Assembly (NCBI GenBank): GCA_027295975.1
Contig: JAPUJX010000318.1
Span: forward strand, 1-12,431
DNA: 12,431 bases
From: Gammaproteobacteria bacterium
GTDB taxonomy: Bacteria; Pseudomonadota; Gammaproteobacteria; Pseudomonadales; Azotimanducaceae
Direction of reading: 5' to 3'
Under the pieces are notes generated by a model. The model worked only from the letters and a program-made list of their open reading frames with translations, was not told where the DNA came from and made no database searches. This document shows positions 1 through 6,754 of the stretch, in pieces. The stretch's first letter is position 1. Each line of letters begins with the position of its first letter. The translations under genes and the position numbers were made by a program.

Positions 1-647
1 CGGGTTTCGCCCTGCTCCTGCTTTTCGATCTCGAGCTTTCCGTCGTCGACGGTCTTTTGCTCCTTCTCGGACTCGGGGTGATCCTCTACCGGCTGGTCCA
101 GAACGAAAAAAACAACAACGCCGCTACCAACGAGATTTCCGAAGCCATCAACGATGGGTTGGAAGAATTTCCCAGCATGTCCACCAGGTGGGCGGTGTTC
201 TGGCTCGTGCTCGGTATGCTTGTTCTGGTGGCGAGCGCCGAGCTGCTGGTGTGGGGCGCCACCTGGATCGCCGAACTGCTCGGGGTCGACGAGATGATCA
301 TCGGGCTTACCGTGGTGGCCGTGGGAACAAGCCTGCCCGAACTTGCAGCCACCGTTGGCGCCGCACTCAAAGGCCATTCGGACATCGCAATCGGCAACGT
401 GGTCGGGTCCAATATTCTCAACATCCTGTTGGTACTATCGCTACCGGGACTGATCACGCCAACGATTCTGGAGAACGTGGCGTTATGGCGCGACTGCGGC
501 ATGATGCTCGCCCTTACGCTGTTGCTCGCACTGTTCGCCTACGCAGTCGGCTCCCGGCCGGTAATTACCCGCTTCGAGGGCGCGGTATTACTTCTTGCAT
601 GGCTGGGCTACAACACGCTGCTCGTGCAACAGGTTCATATCCAATAA
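1..647 (+). CDS. yrbG: YrbG/CaxA-family sodium/calcium-type exchanger, C-terminal part
   Basis: Partial gene: the reading frame is open to the window edge (first whole codon at 3), so the true start lies upstream. About 214 residues are visible of a family usually near 325. It is an inner-membrane cation/calcium exchanger with two inverted repeats. The visible part has a hydrophobic helix at the start, a charged cytoplasmic loop (KNNNAATNEISEAINDG), then the second repeat. That repeat carries the family signature GTSLPEL followed by GHSDIAIGNVVGSNILNI, which holds the ion-binding acidic and polar residues (nt about 325-430). Two or three more hydrophobic helices follow. In E. coli yrbG heads the kdsD-kdsC-lpt cluster, and here it directly precedes kdsC, its stop overlapping the kdsC ATG by one base (TAATG). 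The physiological substrate of YrbG is not well settled. Family assignment is firm; transported ion is inferred. Confidence 0.93.
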   Translation, partial: GFALLLLFDLELSVVDGLLLLLGLGVILYRLVQNEKNNNAATNEISEAINDGLEEFPSMSTRWAVFWLVLGMLVLVASAELLVWGATWIAELLGVDEMIIGLTVVAVGTSLPELAATVGAALKGHSDIAIGNVVGSNILNILLVLSLPGLITPTILENVALWRDCGMMLALTLLLALFAYAVGSRPVITRFEGAVLLLAWLGYNTLLVQQVHIQ

Positions 648-1162
648 TGAACTTCCCCGACGAGGTACTCCGGCGCGCAGGCAAGGTTGCCATCGTTGCC
701 TTCGACGTCGACGGAGTGCTCACCGACGGCAAGATCTATTACAGCGACAACGGTCGGGAGATGAAGGCTTTTCACGTCCAGGACGGCAGCGCCATCAAGC
801 TAATGCGTGAAAACGGAGTGGAGGTTGCCATCATCACCGGTAGGCGCTCCGCCATGGTTGATCGACGAGCCACGGAGCTGGGCATCAAATACCTGTACCA
901 GGGTTCTGATAATAAACGCGATGCCCTTGACGCAATCACCACGGCGCTCTCGATCGAAATCGACGCCGTTGCCCACGTTGGAGACGATCTCGCCGATATC
1001 GTCCTGTTCGATCGGGTGGGGCTCGCCATCTGCGTGCCCGATGGACATCCAACGGCCATCGCACACGCCCACTATGTGACCCAGGCGCACGGCGGCGGCG
1101 GGGTGGCCCGAGAGGTCTGTCAGTTGATCCTTTCCGGCAAAGGACTCTGGAAATACGACTGA
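647..1162 (+). CDS. kdsC: 3-deoxy-D-manno-octulosonate 8-phosphate phosphatase KdsC
   Basis: 171 residues. KdsC removes phosphate from Kdo-8-phosphate to give Kdo, the sugar linking lipid A to the LPS core; it is a cytoplasmic HAD-superfamily homotetramer. Visible motifs: FDVDGVLTDG with nucleophile D20 and acid/base D22, motif II T64 in IITGR, K90 in SDNKRDAL, and the magnesium-binding GDDLAD at 112-117. The glycine-rich GGGGVAREVC near the C-terminus is the KdsC tail. It is cap-less and somewhat shorter than the E. coli enzyme (about 188), mostly through a shorter N-terminus. The frame is open far upstream, to 188, but the upstream part overlaps yrbG and resembles nothing, so ATG 647, just ahead of the HAD motif, is chosen. 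The TAATG junction with yrbG suggests translational coupling. KdsD, the arabinose-5-phosphate isomerase usually encoded just upstream, is absent here. Confidence 0.95.
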   Translation: MNFPDEVLRRAGKVAIVAFDVDGVLTDGKIYYSDNGREMKAFHVQDGSAIKLMRENGVEVAIITGRRSAMVDRRATELGIKYLYQGSDNKRDALDAITTALSIEIDAVAHVGDDLADIVLFDRVGLAICVPDGHPTAIAHAHYVTQAHGGGGVAREVCQLILSGKGLWKYD

Positions 1163-1173
1163 GCACATCGTTT

Positions 1174-1815
1174 GTGAATGAATCGTCGGACAACCATGCG
1201 CGCAATCGACCTACGAGATCTTTCTGGTCCATGCTGGCACTGGCCGGGGTTGTTGCCGGTATCTGGTTTCTCGCCGGACGGTTTGACGAGGGGCCGGGAA
1301 GACAGGTTTTACCCGCCGAATTGGCCGACGAGCCGGATCTTTATATGGAAGAGGCAATCATCACTCAGTTTCGCAAAGATGGTGCTCTCAAATATCGGCT
1401 CGCCGCCCGGGAGATCCGTCATTTCGAACCCGAAAAAGTGACGCGATTGCTGGCCCCCGAATTGACCCTTTACAGCCTTGAAAATCCCCCATGGCATCTC
1501 GCTTCGGTTCGCGGCAACATCCGCCAAAACTCCACGCGGTCAGGCGACGCAGAGGAAGTTGTGCAGCTGCGGGAGTTGGTGACCGTACGTCAGGAATTCG
1601 CGGACGGCCGTTACATGAATCTCCATGGAGCATCCCTCGATCTTTATCCCGATCGTCAATACGCGGAAACCGACCAAGATGTTATGATCGATACCCAGGT
1701 CGGCCGCACCCGGGCTGTCGGGCTCGAAGCCTACCTCGAGCGCGGCTTGATTAAACTTTCGTCTACAGCCCAACAACGAGTCCATACGATCGTGCTTCCA
1801 GGACAGTTCAAATAA
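1174..1815 (+). CDS. lptC: LPS export system membrane anchor LptC
   Basis: 213 residues. LptC is a bitopic inner-membrane protein that receives LPS from LptB2FG and hands it to LptA. The sequence shows a short polar, basic N-terminus, one transmembrane helix at about residues 16-34 (SFWSMLALAGVVAGIWFLAG), then a periplasmic beta-jellyroll region. The stretch YMEEAIITQFRKDGALKYRL, with DLYPDRQYAETDQDV further on, is typical of the LptC family. The start chosen is GTG at 1174, 11 bases after the kdsC stop. The ATG at 1178 is in another frame, and the next in-frame ATG (residue 20) would cut into the membrane helix. No strong Shine-Dalgarno is seen, so expression probably depends on coupling to kdsC. 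The TAA stop overlaps the proposed lptA start (ATAA). Slightly longer than E. coli LptC (191). Confidence 0.92.
   Translation: MNESSDNHARNRPTRSFWSMLALAGVVAGIWFLAGRFDEGPGRQVLPAELADEPDLYMEEAIITQFRKDGALKYRLAAREIRHFEPEKVTRLLAPELTLYSLENPPWHLASVRGNIRQNSTRSGDAEEVVQLRELVTVRQEFADGRYMNLHGASLDLYPDRQYAETDQDVMIDTQVGRTRAVGLEAYLERGLIKLSSTAQQRVHTIVLPGQFK
1800..1814 (+). promoter_or_regulatory. Ribosome binding site and ATA start of lptA, overlapping lptC stop
   Basis: AGGA at 1800-1803 lies 8 nt before ATA (1812-1814). The same bases contain the lptC stop TAA (1813-1815). This is the usual geometry of a coupled ATGA junction with the G of ATG replaced by A. The site is the only place where a Shine-Dalgarno, a possible initiator and the first residue of the signal peptide line up. 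Confidence 0.55.
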
Positions 1816-2333
1816 ACGTTTCACCCACATCCCGTTTTACCACCGGCATCGGTCGTCTGCTGTTCTGCACGGGTCTCCTGTTCTGCGCTCGTGGGGTTGC
1901 GCTGACGGAGGACGCCGCCCAGCCCATTCACATTCAAGCGGACTTCCTCGAAATTGATCAGCAGGCCCAACGGGGGACTTATCGCGGCTCTGTGAGGGTC
2001 GATCAGGGCTCGCTGCGAGTCACCGCCGACAAAATGGTAGTGGAGTACCGCAACAAAAAGGTCGTTCGCATCACAGCGTCCGGCAGTCCAGCCCACTACC
2101 AGCAACAACTCGAGGAGAACGAGGCCCGGGTCGAGGCGGACGCCAATATAATCGTTTACCACACCCTGGAGGAACGGCTGGACCTGCGTGGCAACGCCTT
2201 CCTTACCCAGGAAGGGAACGAGATCACCGGGGACCACATCAGATACGACATCGTGGCCGGCAAGGTAGATGCACAAGCAGAGGGTGAAGGCAGGGTCCGC
2301 ATGGTGCTGGAATCCGGCGATCTATCGGAGTGA
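1812..2333 (+). CDS. lptA: LPS transport periplasmic bridge protein LptA, unusual ATA start
   Basis: 173 residues from 1812. LptA polymerises into the periplasmic beta-jellyroll bridge that carries LPS from LptC to LptD. Visible: a signal peptide (basic residues R8 and R15, hydrophobic core [10 protein letters not shown], probable cleavage after GVA at 28-30), then the OstA-type domain with [31 protein letters not shown] and [16 protein letters not shown]. The start is the oddity. The frame is open from 1755, but there is no ATG, GTG or TTG before GTG 1992, which would remove the signal peptide and the first strands. ATA at 1812 overlaps the lptC stop (ATAA), sits 8 nt after AGGA (1800-1803), and gives a complete signal peptide. 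A single G-to-A change from ATGA would explain it while keeping an lptC stop. ATC 1848 or a CTG are weaker options. Function is sure; start is inferred. Confidence 0.88.
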   Translation: MNVSPTSRFTTGIGRLLFCTGLLFCARGVALTEDAAQPIHIQADFLEIDQQAQRGTYRGSVRVDQGSLRVTADKMVVEYRNKKVVRITASGSPAHYQQQLEENEARVEADANIIVYHTLEERLDLRGNAFLTQEGNEITGDHIRYDIVAGKVDAQAEGEGRVRMVLESGDLSE

Positions 2334-3076
2334 ATCCCACCGAGTTCAAGAACTCTACCCTGGAGGTGAATTCACTGCGCAAACAGTACGGCAACAGGCT
2401 CGTTGTCGGGAGCGTCAGTCTGAAGGTCTCGAGCGGAGAGATCGTCGGGCTTCTGGGCCCCAACGGCGCGGGTAAGACCACCTGTTTTTACATGATCGTT
2501 GGATTGTTGCAGGCGGACGCTGGAGACATCCGTCTCGACGAACGTCGGCTGACCCGGGCGGCCATGCATATCCGCGCCCGCGCCGGGATCGGATACCTAC
2601 CCCAGGAAGCCAGCGTTTTCCGCAAGCTCAGCACCGAAAACAACTTGCGGGCCATCCTGGAATTGCGTCCCGATACGAGCCGTTCGGAGCGTGAAGTCTT
2701 ACTCGAGGAACTGCTGGGTGAATTCAATCTGCACGGGGTACGTAAGTCACTCGGCGAACGCTTGTCCGGCGGCGAACGCCGCCGACTGGAGATCGCCCGG
2801 GCACTCGCGACGAAACCACGGTTCATGTTGCTCGACGAACCGTTCGCTGGGGTCGATCCGATTTCGCTGGCGGATATCAAAAAGGAGATTCGCAACCTGG
2901 CAGCACGCCGAATCGGCGTGCTGATCACCGACCACAACGTGCGGGAGACTCTTGATATTTGTGATCGGGCCTACATCGTCAATGAGGGCTACATCATTGC
3001 AGAAGGCTCGCCTGGGACCATACTACGCAATGAGACCGTTAAAAACGTGTATCTTGGAAAAGGATTCAAACTATAA
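2330..3076 (+). CDS. lptB: LPS export ABC transporter ATP-binding protein LptB
   Basis: 248 residues. LptB is the cytoplasmic ATPase dimer that drives LPS extraction by LptF/LptG. All nucleotide-binding motifs are intact: Walker [10 protein letters not shown] (43-51, K49), Q-loop Q92 in [13 protein letters not shown], signature [15 protein letters not shown] (145-159), Walker [13 protein letters not shown] with D169 and E170, and switch H202 in [13 protein letters not shown]. The [12 protein letters not shown]-loop and the [10 protein letters not shown] stretch are characteristic of LptB rather than other small ABC ATPases. The start is GTG 2330, overlapping the lptA stop as GTGA. The N-terminus is about 8 residues longer than usual, so a slightly later start is possible but no ATG is available there. 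lptF and lptG are not in this window, as in other gammaproteobacteria where they lie elsewhere. Confidence 0.97.
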   Translation: MNPTEFKNSTLEVNSLRKQYGNRLVVGSVSLKVSSGEIVGLLGPNGAGKTTCFYMIVGLLQADAGDIRLDERRLTRAAMHIRARAGIGYLPQEASVFRKLSTENNLRAILELRPDTSRSEREVLLEELLGEFNLHGVRKSLGERLSGGERRRLEIARALATKPRFMLLDEPFAGVDPISLADIKKEIRNLAARRIGVLITDHNVRETLDICDRAYIVNEGYIIAEGSPGTILRNETVKNVYLGKGFKL

Positions 3077-3121
3077 AGTCAGTGCACCTCATCTGACGAT
3101 TAAGCCGCTCTAAAGGGAGAC

Positions 3122-3159
3122 AAGGAGGACCACGTAAACCCACTCGTTGGTCCATCATC
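3122..3159 (+). promoter_or_regulatory. rpoN leader: distant Shine-Dalgarno bridged by a hairpin
   Basis: A strong Shine-Dalgarno AAGGAGG (3122-3128) lies 31 nt before the rpoN ATG (3160), too far for normal use. Between them GGACCA (3127-3132) pairs perfectly with TGGTCC (3148-3153). The stem continues past one bulged T (3147) with CG/CG (3133-3134 with 3145-3146) and closes a 10-nt loop (3135-3144). If folded, AAGGA (3122-3126) stays single-stranded and is separated from ATG by only atcatc, an ideal 6 nt. This is the arrangement known for phage T4 gene 38. The stem uses the last GG of the Shine-Dalgarno, so folding could also tune its strength. Pairing is seen in the sequence; function is inferred. 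Confidence 0.5.
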
Positions 3160-4686
3160 ATGAAACAAACCCTCACCCTGAAGCTTGGACAGCAGCTCGC
3201 CATGACCCCCCAGCTGCAACAGGCGATCCGCCTCTTGCAGCTATCGACCCTGGATCTGCAACAGGAAATTCAGCAGACCCTGGAGTCAAATCCGATGCTC
3301 GAACTCGAAGAGGAGGAGACCTCGAGCGAAACGGAACTGCTGGCAGAATCCAACTCTGGATCCCCGGAACCGGAGCCCCTTCCCAGCCCGTCATCCGATA
3401 ACGAGCCCGAAGATGCGGCAAAAAGTCTTGACAGCGAATTCGAGCAACCCATTCCCGATGATCTACCGGTAGATACGAGTTGGGACGACATCTACCAGCC
3501 AACGTCATCCATGCCCACCTCCCATAACTCCGACGGGGGAGATTGGGATATCGAAGCCACCAACGGCACCTCCGAGACATTGCAGGATCATCTACTCTGG
3601 CAACTCAATCTGACGCCCATGTCCGAGATAGATCAGATAATCGCCACGGCGATCATCGATGCCGTCGACGGCGACGGAATGCTCACTCTCACGGTCGAGG
3701 AACTCACGGAAAGTCTTGCTTCTTTTGCGGACGACCACGGTGCTGACGATGGCGTCGAAATCGAGCAGGATGAGGTGATCGCGGTCCTGAAACGAATCCA
3801 ACATTTTGATCCGACCGGTATTGCCGCTCGAGATCTCAGCGAATGTTTGTCGCTGCAACTCTTGGCCCTCACAAGCCAGATTCCCTGGCGCTGCGAGGCG
3901 TTGGAGGTGGTCCAAAATCATTTGGATCTTCTCGCCTCGAGGGATTTTGCCACGTTGAAGCGCAAAACCAAATTGTCCGAAGAGGATCTTGCCTGTGTCA
4001 TACGGCTGGTCCAGTCCCTCAATCCCCGGCCGGGCACGACAATCGCCAGCGATGCACCCGAGTACATCATCCCCGACGTGACGGTTCACAAGAACAATGG
4101 ACGCTGGGTGGTGGAGTTGAACGGCGAAGCCACTCCGAAACTACGCATCAACGATAGTTATGCAAATATGGTGCGCCGCGCCGATAGTAGTTCTGACAAC
4201 ACGTTTCTGAAAAACAACCTGCAAGAAGCGCGCTGGTTTCTGAAGAGCCTGCAAAGCCGGAACGAGACGTTGCTCAAGGTGGCAACCAAAATCGTCGAAC
4301 ACCAGAGAGGATTTCTGGAGTACGGCGAAGAAGCGATGAAACCGCTCGTTCTTCACGATATCGCCGAGGCGGTGGAGATGCACGAGTCCACCATCTCAAG
4401 GATTACCAGCCGAAAGTACATGCACACCCCGCGTGGTATTTTCGAGCTGAAATACTTCTTTTCGAGCCACGTTGGGACAACCAGCGGTGGAGAGGTTTCC
4501 AGCACCGCGATCCGCGCCGTGATCAAGAAGCTCATAACAGATGAAAACCCCAGAAAACCATTGAGTGACAATTCAATCGCAGCAATACTGGCCGAACAAA
4601 ACATCAAGGTTGCGAGACGCACGGTAGCCAAATACCGCGAATCCATGGCTATCCCACCGTCCAATGAACGCAAGCGACTAGTTTGA
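3160..4686 (+). CDS. rpoN: RNA polymerase sigma-54 factor RpoN
   Basis: 508 residues (E. coli 477). Sigma-54 directs RNA polymerase to -24/-12 promoters and needs AAA+ activators; its targets include nitrogen and motility genes. Region I is classic: [20 protein letters not shown] followed by [18 protein letters not shown] (1-48). Region II is long, acidic and low in complexity (about 49-135, many E/D/S/P), which accounts for the extra length. The core-binding domain follows (about 136-300, with [11 protein letters not shown] at 216-225), then the DNA-binding domain with a helix-turn-helix at about 397-420 ([16 protein letters not shown]). The RpoN box [10 protein letters not shown] is intact at 485-494. 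The ATG start matches the conserved family N-terminus. The gene follows lptB after an 83-bp gap and precedes hpf by 27 bp, the conserved order. See the separate leader entry for the unusual ribosome binding site. Confidence 0.98.
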   Translation: MKQTLTLKLGQQLAMTPQLQQAIRLLQLSTLDLQQEIQQTLESNPMLELEEEETSSETELLAESNSGSPEPEPLPSPSSDNEPEDAAKSLDSEFEQPIPDDLPVDTSWDDIYQPTSSMPTSHNSDGGDWDIEATNGTSETLQDHLLWQLNLTPMSEIDQIIATAIIDAVDGDGMLTLTVEELTESLASFADDHGADDGVEIEQDEVIAVLKRIQHFDPTGIAARDLSECLSLQLLALTSQIPWRCEALEVVQNHLDLLASRDFATLKRKTKLSEEDLACVIRLVQSLNPRPGTTIASDAPEYIIPDVTVHKNNGRWVVELNGEATPKLRINDSYANMVRRADSSSDNTFLKNNLQEARWFLKSLQSRNETLLKVATKIVEHQRGFLEYGEEAMKPLVLHDIAEAVEMHESTISRITSRKYMHTPRGIFELKYFFSSHVGTTSGGEVSSTAIRAVIKKLITDENPRKPLSDNSIAAILAEQNIKVARRTVAKYRESMAIPPSNERKRLV

Positions 4687-4700
4687 CCGGCCGTCACGAC

Positions 4701-4708
4701 TAGGAGGT
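4701..4708 (+). promoter_or_regulatory. Strong ribosome binding site of hpf
   Basis: TAGGAGGT ends 5 nt before ATG 4714. It is the best Shine-Dalgarno in the window at normal spacing and fixes the hpf start. It suggests HPF is translated more efficiently than its weakly initiated neighbours. Confidence 0.8.
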
Positions 4709-4713
4709 ACTTT

Positions 4714-5019
4714 ATGCAGCTCAGCATCTCCGGACTTCATATGGATGTGACTGACGCACTCAAGAGTTACGTCATCGGGAAGCTCGAGAAACTGGAACGC
4801 CACTACGACCACATCACCAACGTTCACGTTGTCCTCAGCGTCAAGAAGCTGCAGCAACGCGCAGAAGCGACCATACATATAAGCGGTGCGGAACTATTTG
4901 CCGACGCTGATTGCGAGGACCTTTACACGGCTATTGACAAACTCGCCGACAAGCTGGACAGACAATTAATCAAACACAAAGAGAAAGTCATAAACCGGCA
5001 TCACCGGGGACGGCACTGA
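4714..5019 (+). CDS. hpf: Ribosome hibernation promoting factor HPF, short form
   Basis: 101 residues, matching the short (about 95-residue) gammaproteobacterial HPF of the HPF/YfiA family rather than long HPF, which has a C-terminal dimerisation domain. Short HPF binds the 30S decoding region and, with RMF, promotes 100S dimers in stationary phase. Visible: MQLSISGLHMDVTDALKSYV and the helix KLEKLERHYDHITNVHVVLS, then EATIHISGAELFADADCEDLYTAIDKLADKL, and a basic tail rich in K, R and H (KHKEKVINRHHRGRH) that fits contact with rRNA. It sits between rpoN and ptsN, the standard place for this gene (formerly called yhbH). The strong Shine-Dalgarno TAGGAGGT fixes the start. Any stress promoter of its own is not evident. 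Confidence 0.96.
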   Translation: MQLSISGLHMDVTDALKSYVIGKLEKLERHYDHITNVHVVLSVKKLQQRAEATIHISGAELFADADCEDLYTAIDKLADKLDRQLIKHKEKVINRHHRGRH

Positions 5020-5038
5020 CATTTTTCCCAGACGACTC

Positions 5039-5506
5039 ATGACCGATATTACCCACATCATCACCCAGGATCGCACCCGTACCAACGTTTCAGCGCGAAG
5101 CCGCAAACGCGTTCTGGAAGCGGTTAGCGATCTTCTCTGTGAGGGCAATGAGCACCTGTCAGGCCGCACCCTATTCGATGAACTCCTGGCTCGGGAGCGC
5201 CTCGGCAGTACCGGCCTTGGCGATGGGGTAGCGATACCACACTGCAGAATCGACTGTGACGAGATCAGCGCCGCCTTCCTCAAGCTTGACGAACCCGTTG
5301 ACTTCGACGCCCCGGATGGAAAACCCGTTGACCTTCTGTTTGTGCTCGTTGTTCCACCGGAAGAAAAACATGCACACCTCGAAGTGCTGGCGAACCTGGC
5401 ACGGATATTCGGCGAGCCTGAAAACCGCGCGCGGTTTCGCCGCGCACGCAGTTCCATGGAACTCTATGAAGAACTGATCGGGCTTATCAACAGCCTGGCC
5501 GCATGA
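5039..5506 (+). CDS. ptsN: PTS-Ntr EIIA component PtsN
   Basis: 155 residues. EIIA-Ntr is the last phospho-acceptor of the nitrogen PTS (PtsP to NPr to PtsN). It is a regulator, affecting potassium transport, nitrogen and envelope responses, and does not transport sugar. The phosphorylated histidine is H68 in GVAIPHCRI; a second conserved histidine is in EEKHAHLEVL (H113). The fold signature LFDELLARERLGSTGLGDGVA and the ending RFRRARSSMELYEEL are typical. Start is ATG 5039, 19 nt after the hpf stop, with only a weak Shine-Dalgarno. Its TGA stop overlaps the rapZ ATG (ATGA, 5503-5506), so the two are probably coupled. No hprK lies between ptsN and rapZ, unlike in several other proteobacteria. 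Confidence 0.97.
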   Translation: MTDITHIITQDRTRTNVSARSRKRVLEAVSDLLCEGNEHLSGRTLFDELLARERLGSTGLGDGVAIPHCRIDCDEISAAFLKLDEPVDFDAPDGKPVDLLFVLVVPPEEKHAHLEVLANLARIFGEPENRARFRRARSSMELYEELIGLINSLAA

Positions 5507-6354
5507 AACTCATCATCATTAGCGGACGCTCGGGGTCCGGAAAGAGCACCGCCCTGAAAGCGCTGGAAGACGCCGGATTCAATTGTATCGACAACTTCCC
5601 CGCGAGCCTGCTGCAATCTCTGGTGGACAACGCACTCAACGACCCGATGCAAAGTCAGACCAACATTGCGGTCTGCATCGACGCAAGAACCACAGACCTG
5701 GAGCGGTTCCCCGAGATCCTCGAGTCTCTCAACAAACTCGATCTGAGCTGTCAGGTGATTTATCTGGATGCGCTGTCGCCAACCCTGGTGAAGCGTTTCA
5801 GCGAAACGCGCCGCCGCCACCCTTTGACAAACTCGAGCACCGATTTGCGCCAGGCCATCGAGACGGAACATGCTCTTCTCGACACCATCTCGGAGCTGTC
5901 CGATCTGAAAATCGATACGACTTTGCTGGGTGGATCACAGCTCGTGGAACTCATCGAATCTCGCGTGCTGAAAGCCACCGCCGCGGGGTTGTCACTGTTG
6001 TTCCGTTCCTTCGGTTTCAAATTCGGCGTACCGGTAGATGCGGATCTGGTTTTCGATATCCGTTGTTTACCCAATCCGTACTGGGAAGAAGCGCTACGCC
6101 CGCTGACGGGAGTAGACGCCGAGGTAATAGAATATCTGGAAAGACAACCCCTCGTCATCGAGATGTTCCATGACATCAAGGGGTATCTCGAAAGCTGGCT
6201 TCCTAGGTTCGAACATAATCATCGTATCTACATGACCGTGGCCATAGGCTGCACCGGTGGTCAGCATCGCAGTGTTTATATGGCCCAGAGGCTAGGCAAA
6301 CATTTTCAACGGTCAATGCCCAACGTGCTGGTGCGCCACCGCCAGATGATTTAG
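5503..6354 (+). CDS. rapZ: RapZ/YvcJ family P-loop nucleotide-binding protein
   Basis: 283 residues, nearly the same as E. coli RapZ (284). In E. coli RapZ binds the small RNAs GlmY/GlmZ and delivers GlmZ to RNase E, controlling glucosamine-6-phosphate synthase for cell envelope precursors. Visible: Walker A GRSGSGKST (8-16), CIDNFPASLL, the YvcJ-type VFDIRCLPNPYWEEALRPLTG, and the C-terminal domain with GCTGGQHRSVY (249-259) and VRHRQMI at the end. The C-terminus stops three residues after RHR, so the basic KRK tail used for RNA binding in the E. coli protein is missing (a known feature of that protein, compared from memory). An sRNA-delivery role is therefore less certain. It starts at ATG 5503 inside the ptsN stop; no good Shine-Dalgarno, so coupling is likely. 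Confidence 0.96.
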   Translation: MKLIIISGRSGSGKSTALKALEDAGFNCIDNFPASLLQSLVDNALNDPMQSQTNIAVCIDARTTDLERFPEILESLNKLDLSCQVIYLDALSPTLVKRFSETRRRHPLTNSSTDLRQAIETEHALLDTISELSDLKIDTTLLGGSQLVELIESRVLKATAAGLSLLFRSFGFKFGVPVDADLVFDIRCLPNPYWEEALRPLTGVDAEVIEYLERQPLVIEMFHDIKGYLESWLPRFEHNHRIYMTVAIGCTGGQHRSVYMAQRLGKHFQRSMPNVLVRHRQMI

Positions 6355-6393
6355 CAGGTTGGAACGTTAGAGGGTCTGTAATCTGAACAGGAT

Positions 6394-6406
6394 AGGAGAC
6401 GTTTTG
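6394..6406 (+). promoter_or_regulatory. Ribosome binding site and TTG start of npr
   Basis: AGGAG (6394-6398) lies 5 nt before TTG 6404. No in-frame ATG or GTG exists that keeps the conserved beta-strand LETTLTIVN, so this site decides the TTG start. Confidence 0.7.
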
Positions 6407-6676
6407 CTGGAAACCACCTTGACCATTGTCAACCGACTCGGGCTCCATGCCCGTGCCGCTGGTAAGTTCGTAAATCTCTCCAAGACCTTTTCGAGTGAAA
6501 TCTCCCTCACCAGAGAAGGTGAGACCGTTGATGGCAAGAGCATCATGAGTGTCATGTTGCTGGCGGCTCCCATGGGTAGCGAGATCGGCCTGCGTGTCAC
6601 CGGAGCAGATGAAGAGCAAGCCTTCGCCGTCTTGAAGGATCTGGTGGATGATGGCTTCGGAGAAAGAGACGATTGA
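6404..6676 (+). CDS. npr: HPr-family phosphocarrier NPr of the nitrogen PTS
   Basis: 90 residues, the normal HPr length. NPr carries phosphate from EI-Ntr (PtsP) to EIIA-Ntr (PtsN), which is encoded two genes upstream. The active-site motif is NRLGLHARAAGKFV with phospho-histidine H15. GKSIMSVMLLAA carries S46, the residue phosphorylated by HPr kinase in organisms that have one; no hprK is visible here. The C-terminal helix DEEQAFAVLKDLVDDGF is typical. The start is TTG 6404 behind AGGAG. It follows rapZ after 49 bp and precedes mgtE by 78 bp. Whether it serves only PTS-Ntr or also a sugar PTS depends on which other PTS genes the genome has; position next to ptsN/rapZ favours NPr. Confidence 0.95.
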   Translation: MLETTLTIVNRLGLHARAAGKFVNLSKTFSSEISLTREGETVDGKSIMSVMLLAAPMGSEIGLRVTGADEEQAFAVLKDLVDDGFGERDD

Positions 6677-6730
6677 GCAGAGATCCAGGGAGGTCTGGCT
6701 AGCAACCGCCTGCGCAACTCGGTAATCTGC

Positions 6731-6754
6731 GCGCGCCAGAGGCTCGAGGCGCGC
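6731..6754 (+). promoter_or_regulatory. All-GC hairpin abutting the mgtE start codon
   Basis: GCGCGCC (6731-6737) pairs perfectly with GGCGCGC (6748-6754), a 7-bp stem made only of G-C pairs closing a 10-nt loop (AGAGGCTCGA). The 3' arm ends on the base just before the mgtE ATG (6755). The only Shine-Dalgarno-like sequence, GAGG (6746-6749), is half in the loop and half in the stem. Folded, the hairpin would hinder initiation, so it may act as a translational control element. The pairing is seen; the role is inferred. Confidence 0.45.

Noticed and set aside
188..646. Upstream extension of the kdsC frame inside yrbG
   Set aside because: The translation is arginine-rich and low in sense, and it overlaps a conserved exchanger domain; kdsC homologues begin near ATG 647.
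1992..2333. GTG 1992 as the lptA start
   Set aside because: It would remove the signal peptide and the first part of the OstA domain, leaving 113 residues; the upstream codons clearly encode LptA.
3078..3097. GTCAG/CTGAC inverted repeat after lptB as a terminator
   Set aside because: Only 5 bp with a 10-nt loop and no T-tract; rpoN order is conserved as part of the same cluster.
3147..3401. 84-codon frame starting TTG just before rpoN
   Set aside because: Out of frame with rpoN, overlaps its conserved region I, and the AAGGAGG is too far (18 nt) from the TTG as well.
4990..5028. Possible terminator between hpf and ptsN (GC-rich bases then ATTTTT)
   Set aside because: The bases before the T run do not form a stable stem that ends at it; only a 4-bp CCGG pairing further upstream.
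6677..6754. Known magnesium riboswitch (M-box) before mgtE
   Set aside because: The gap is only 78 nt, much shorter than an M-box, and lacks its multi-helix layout.
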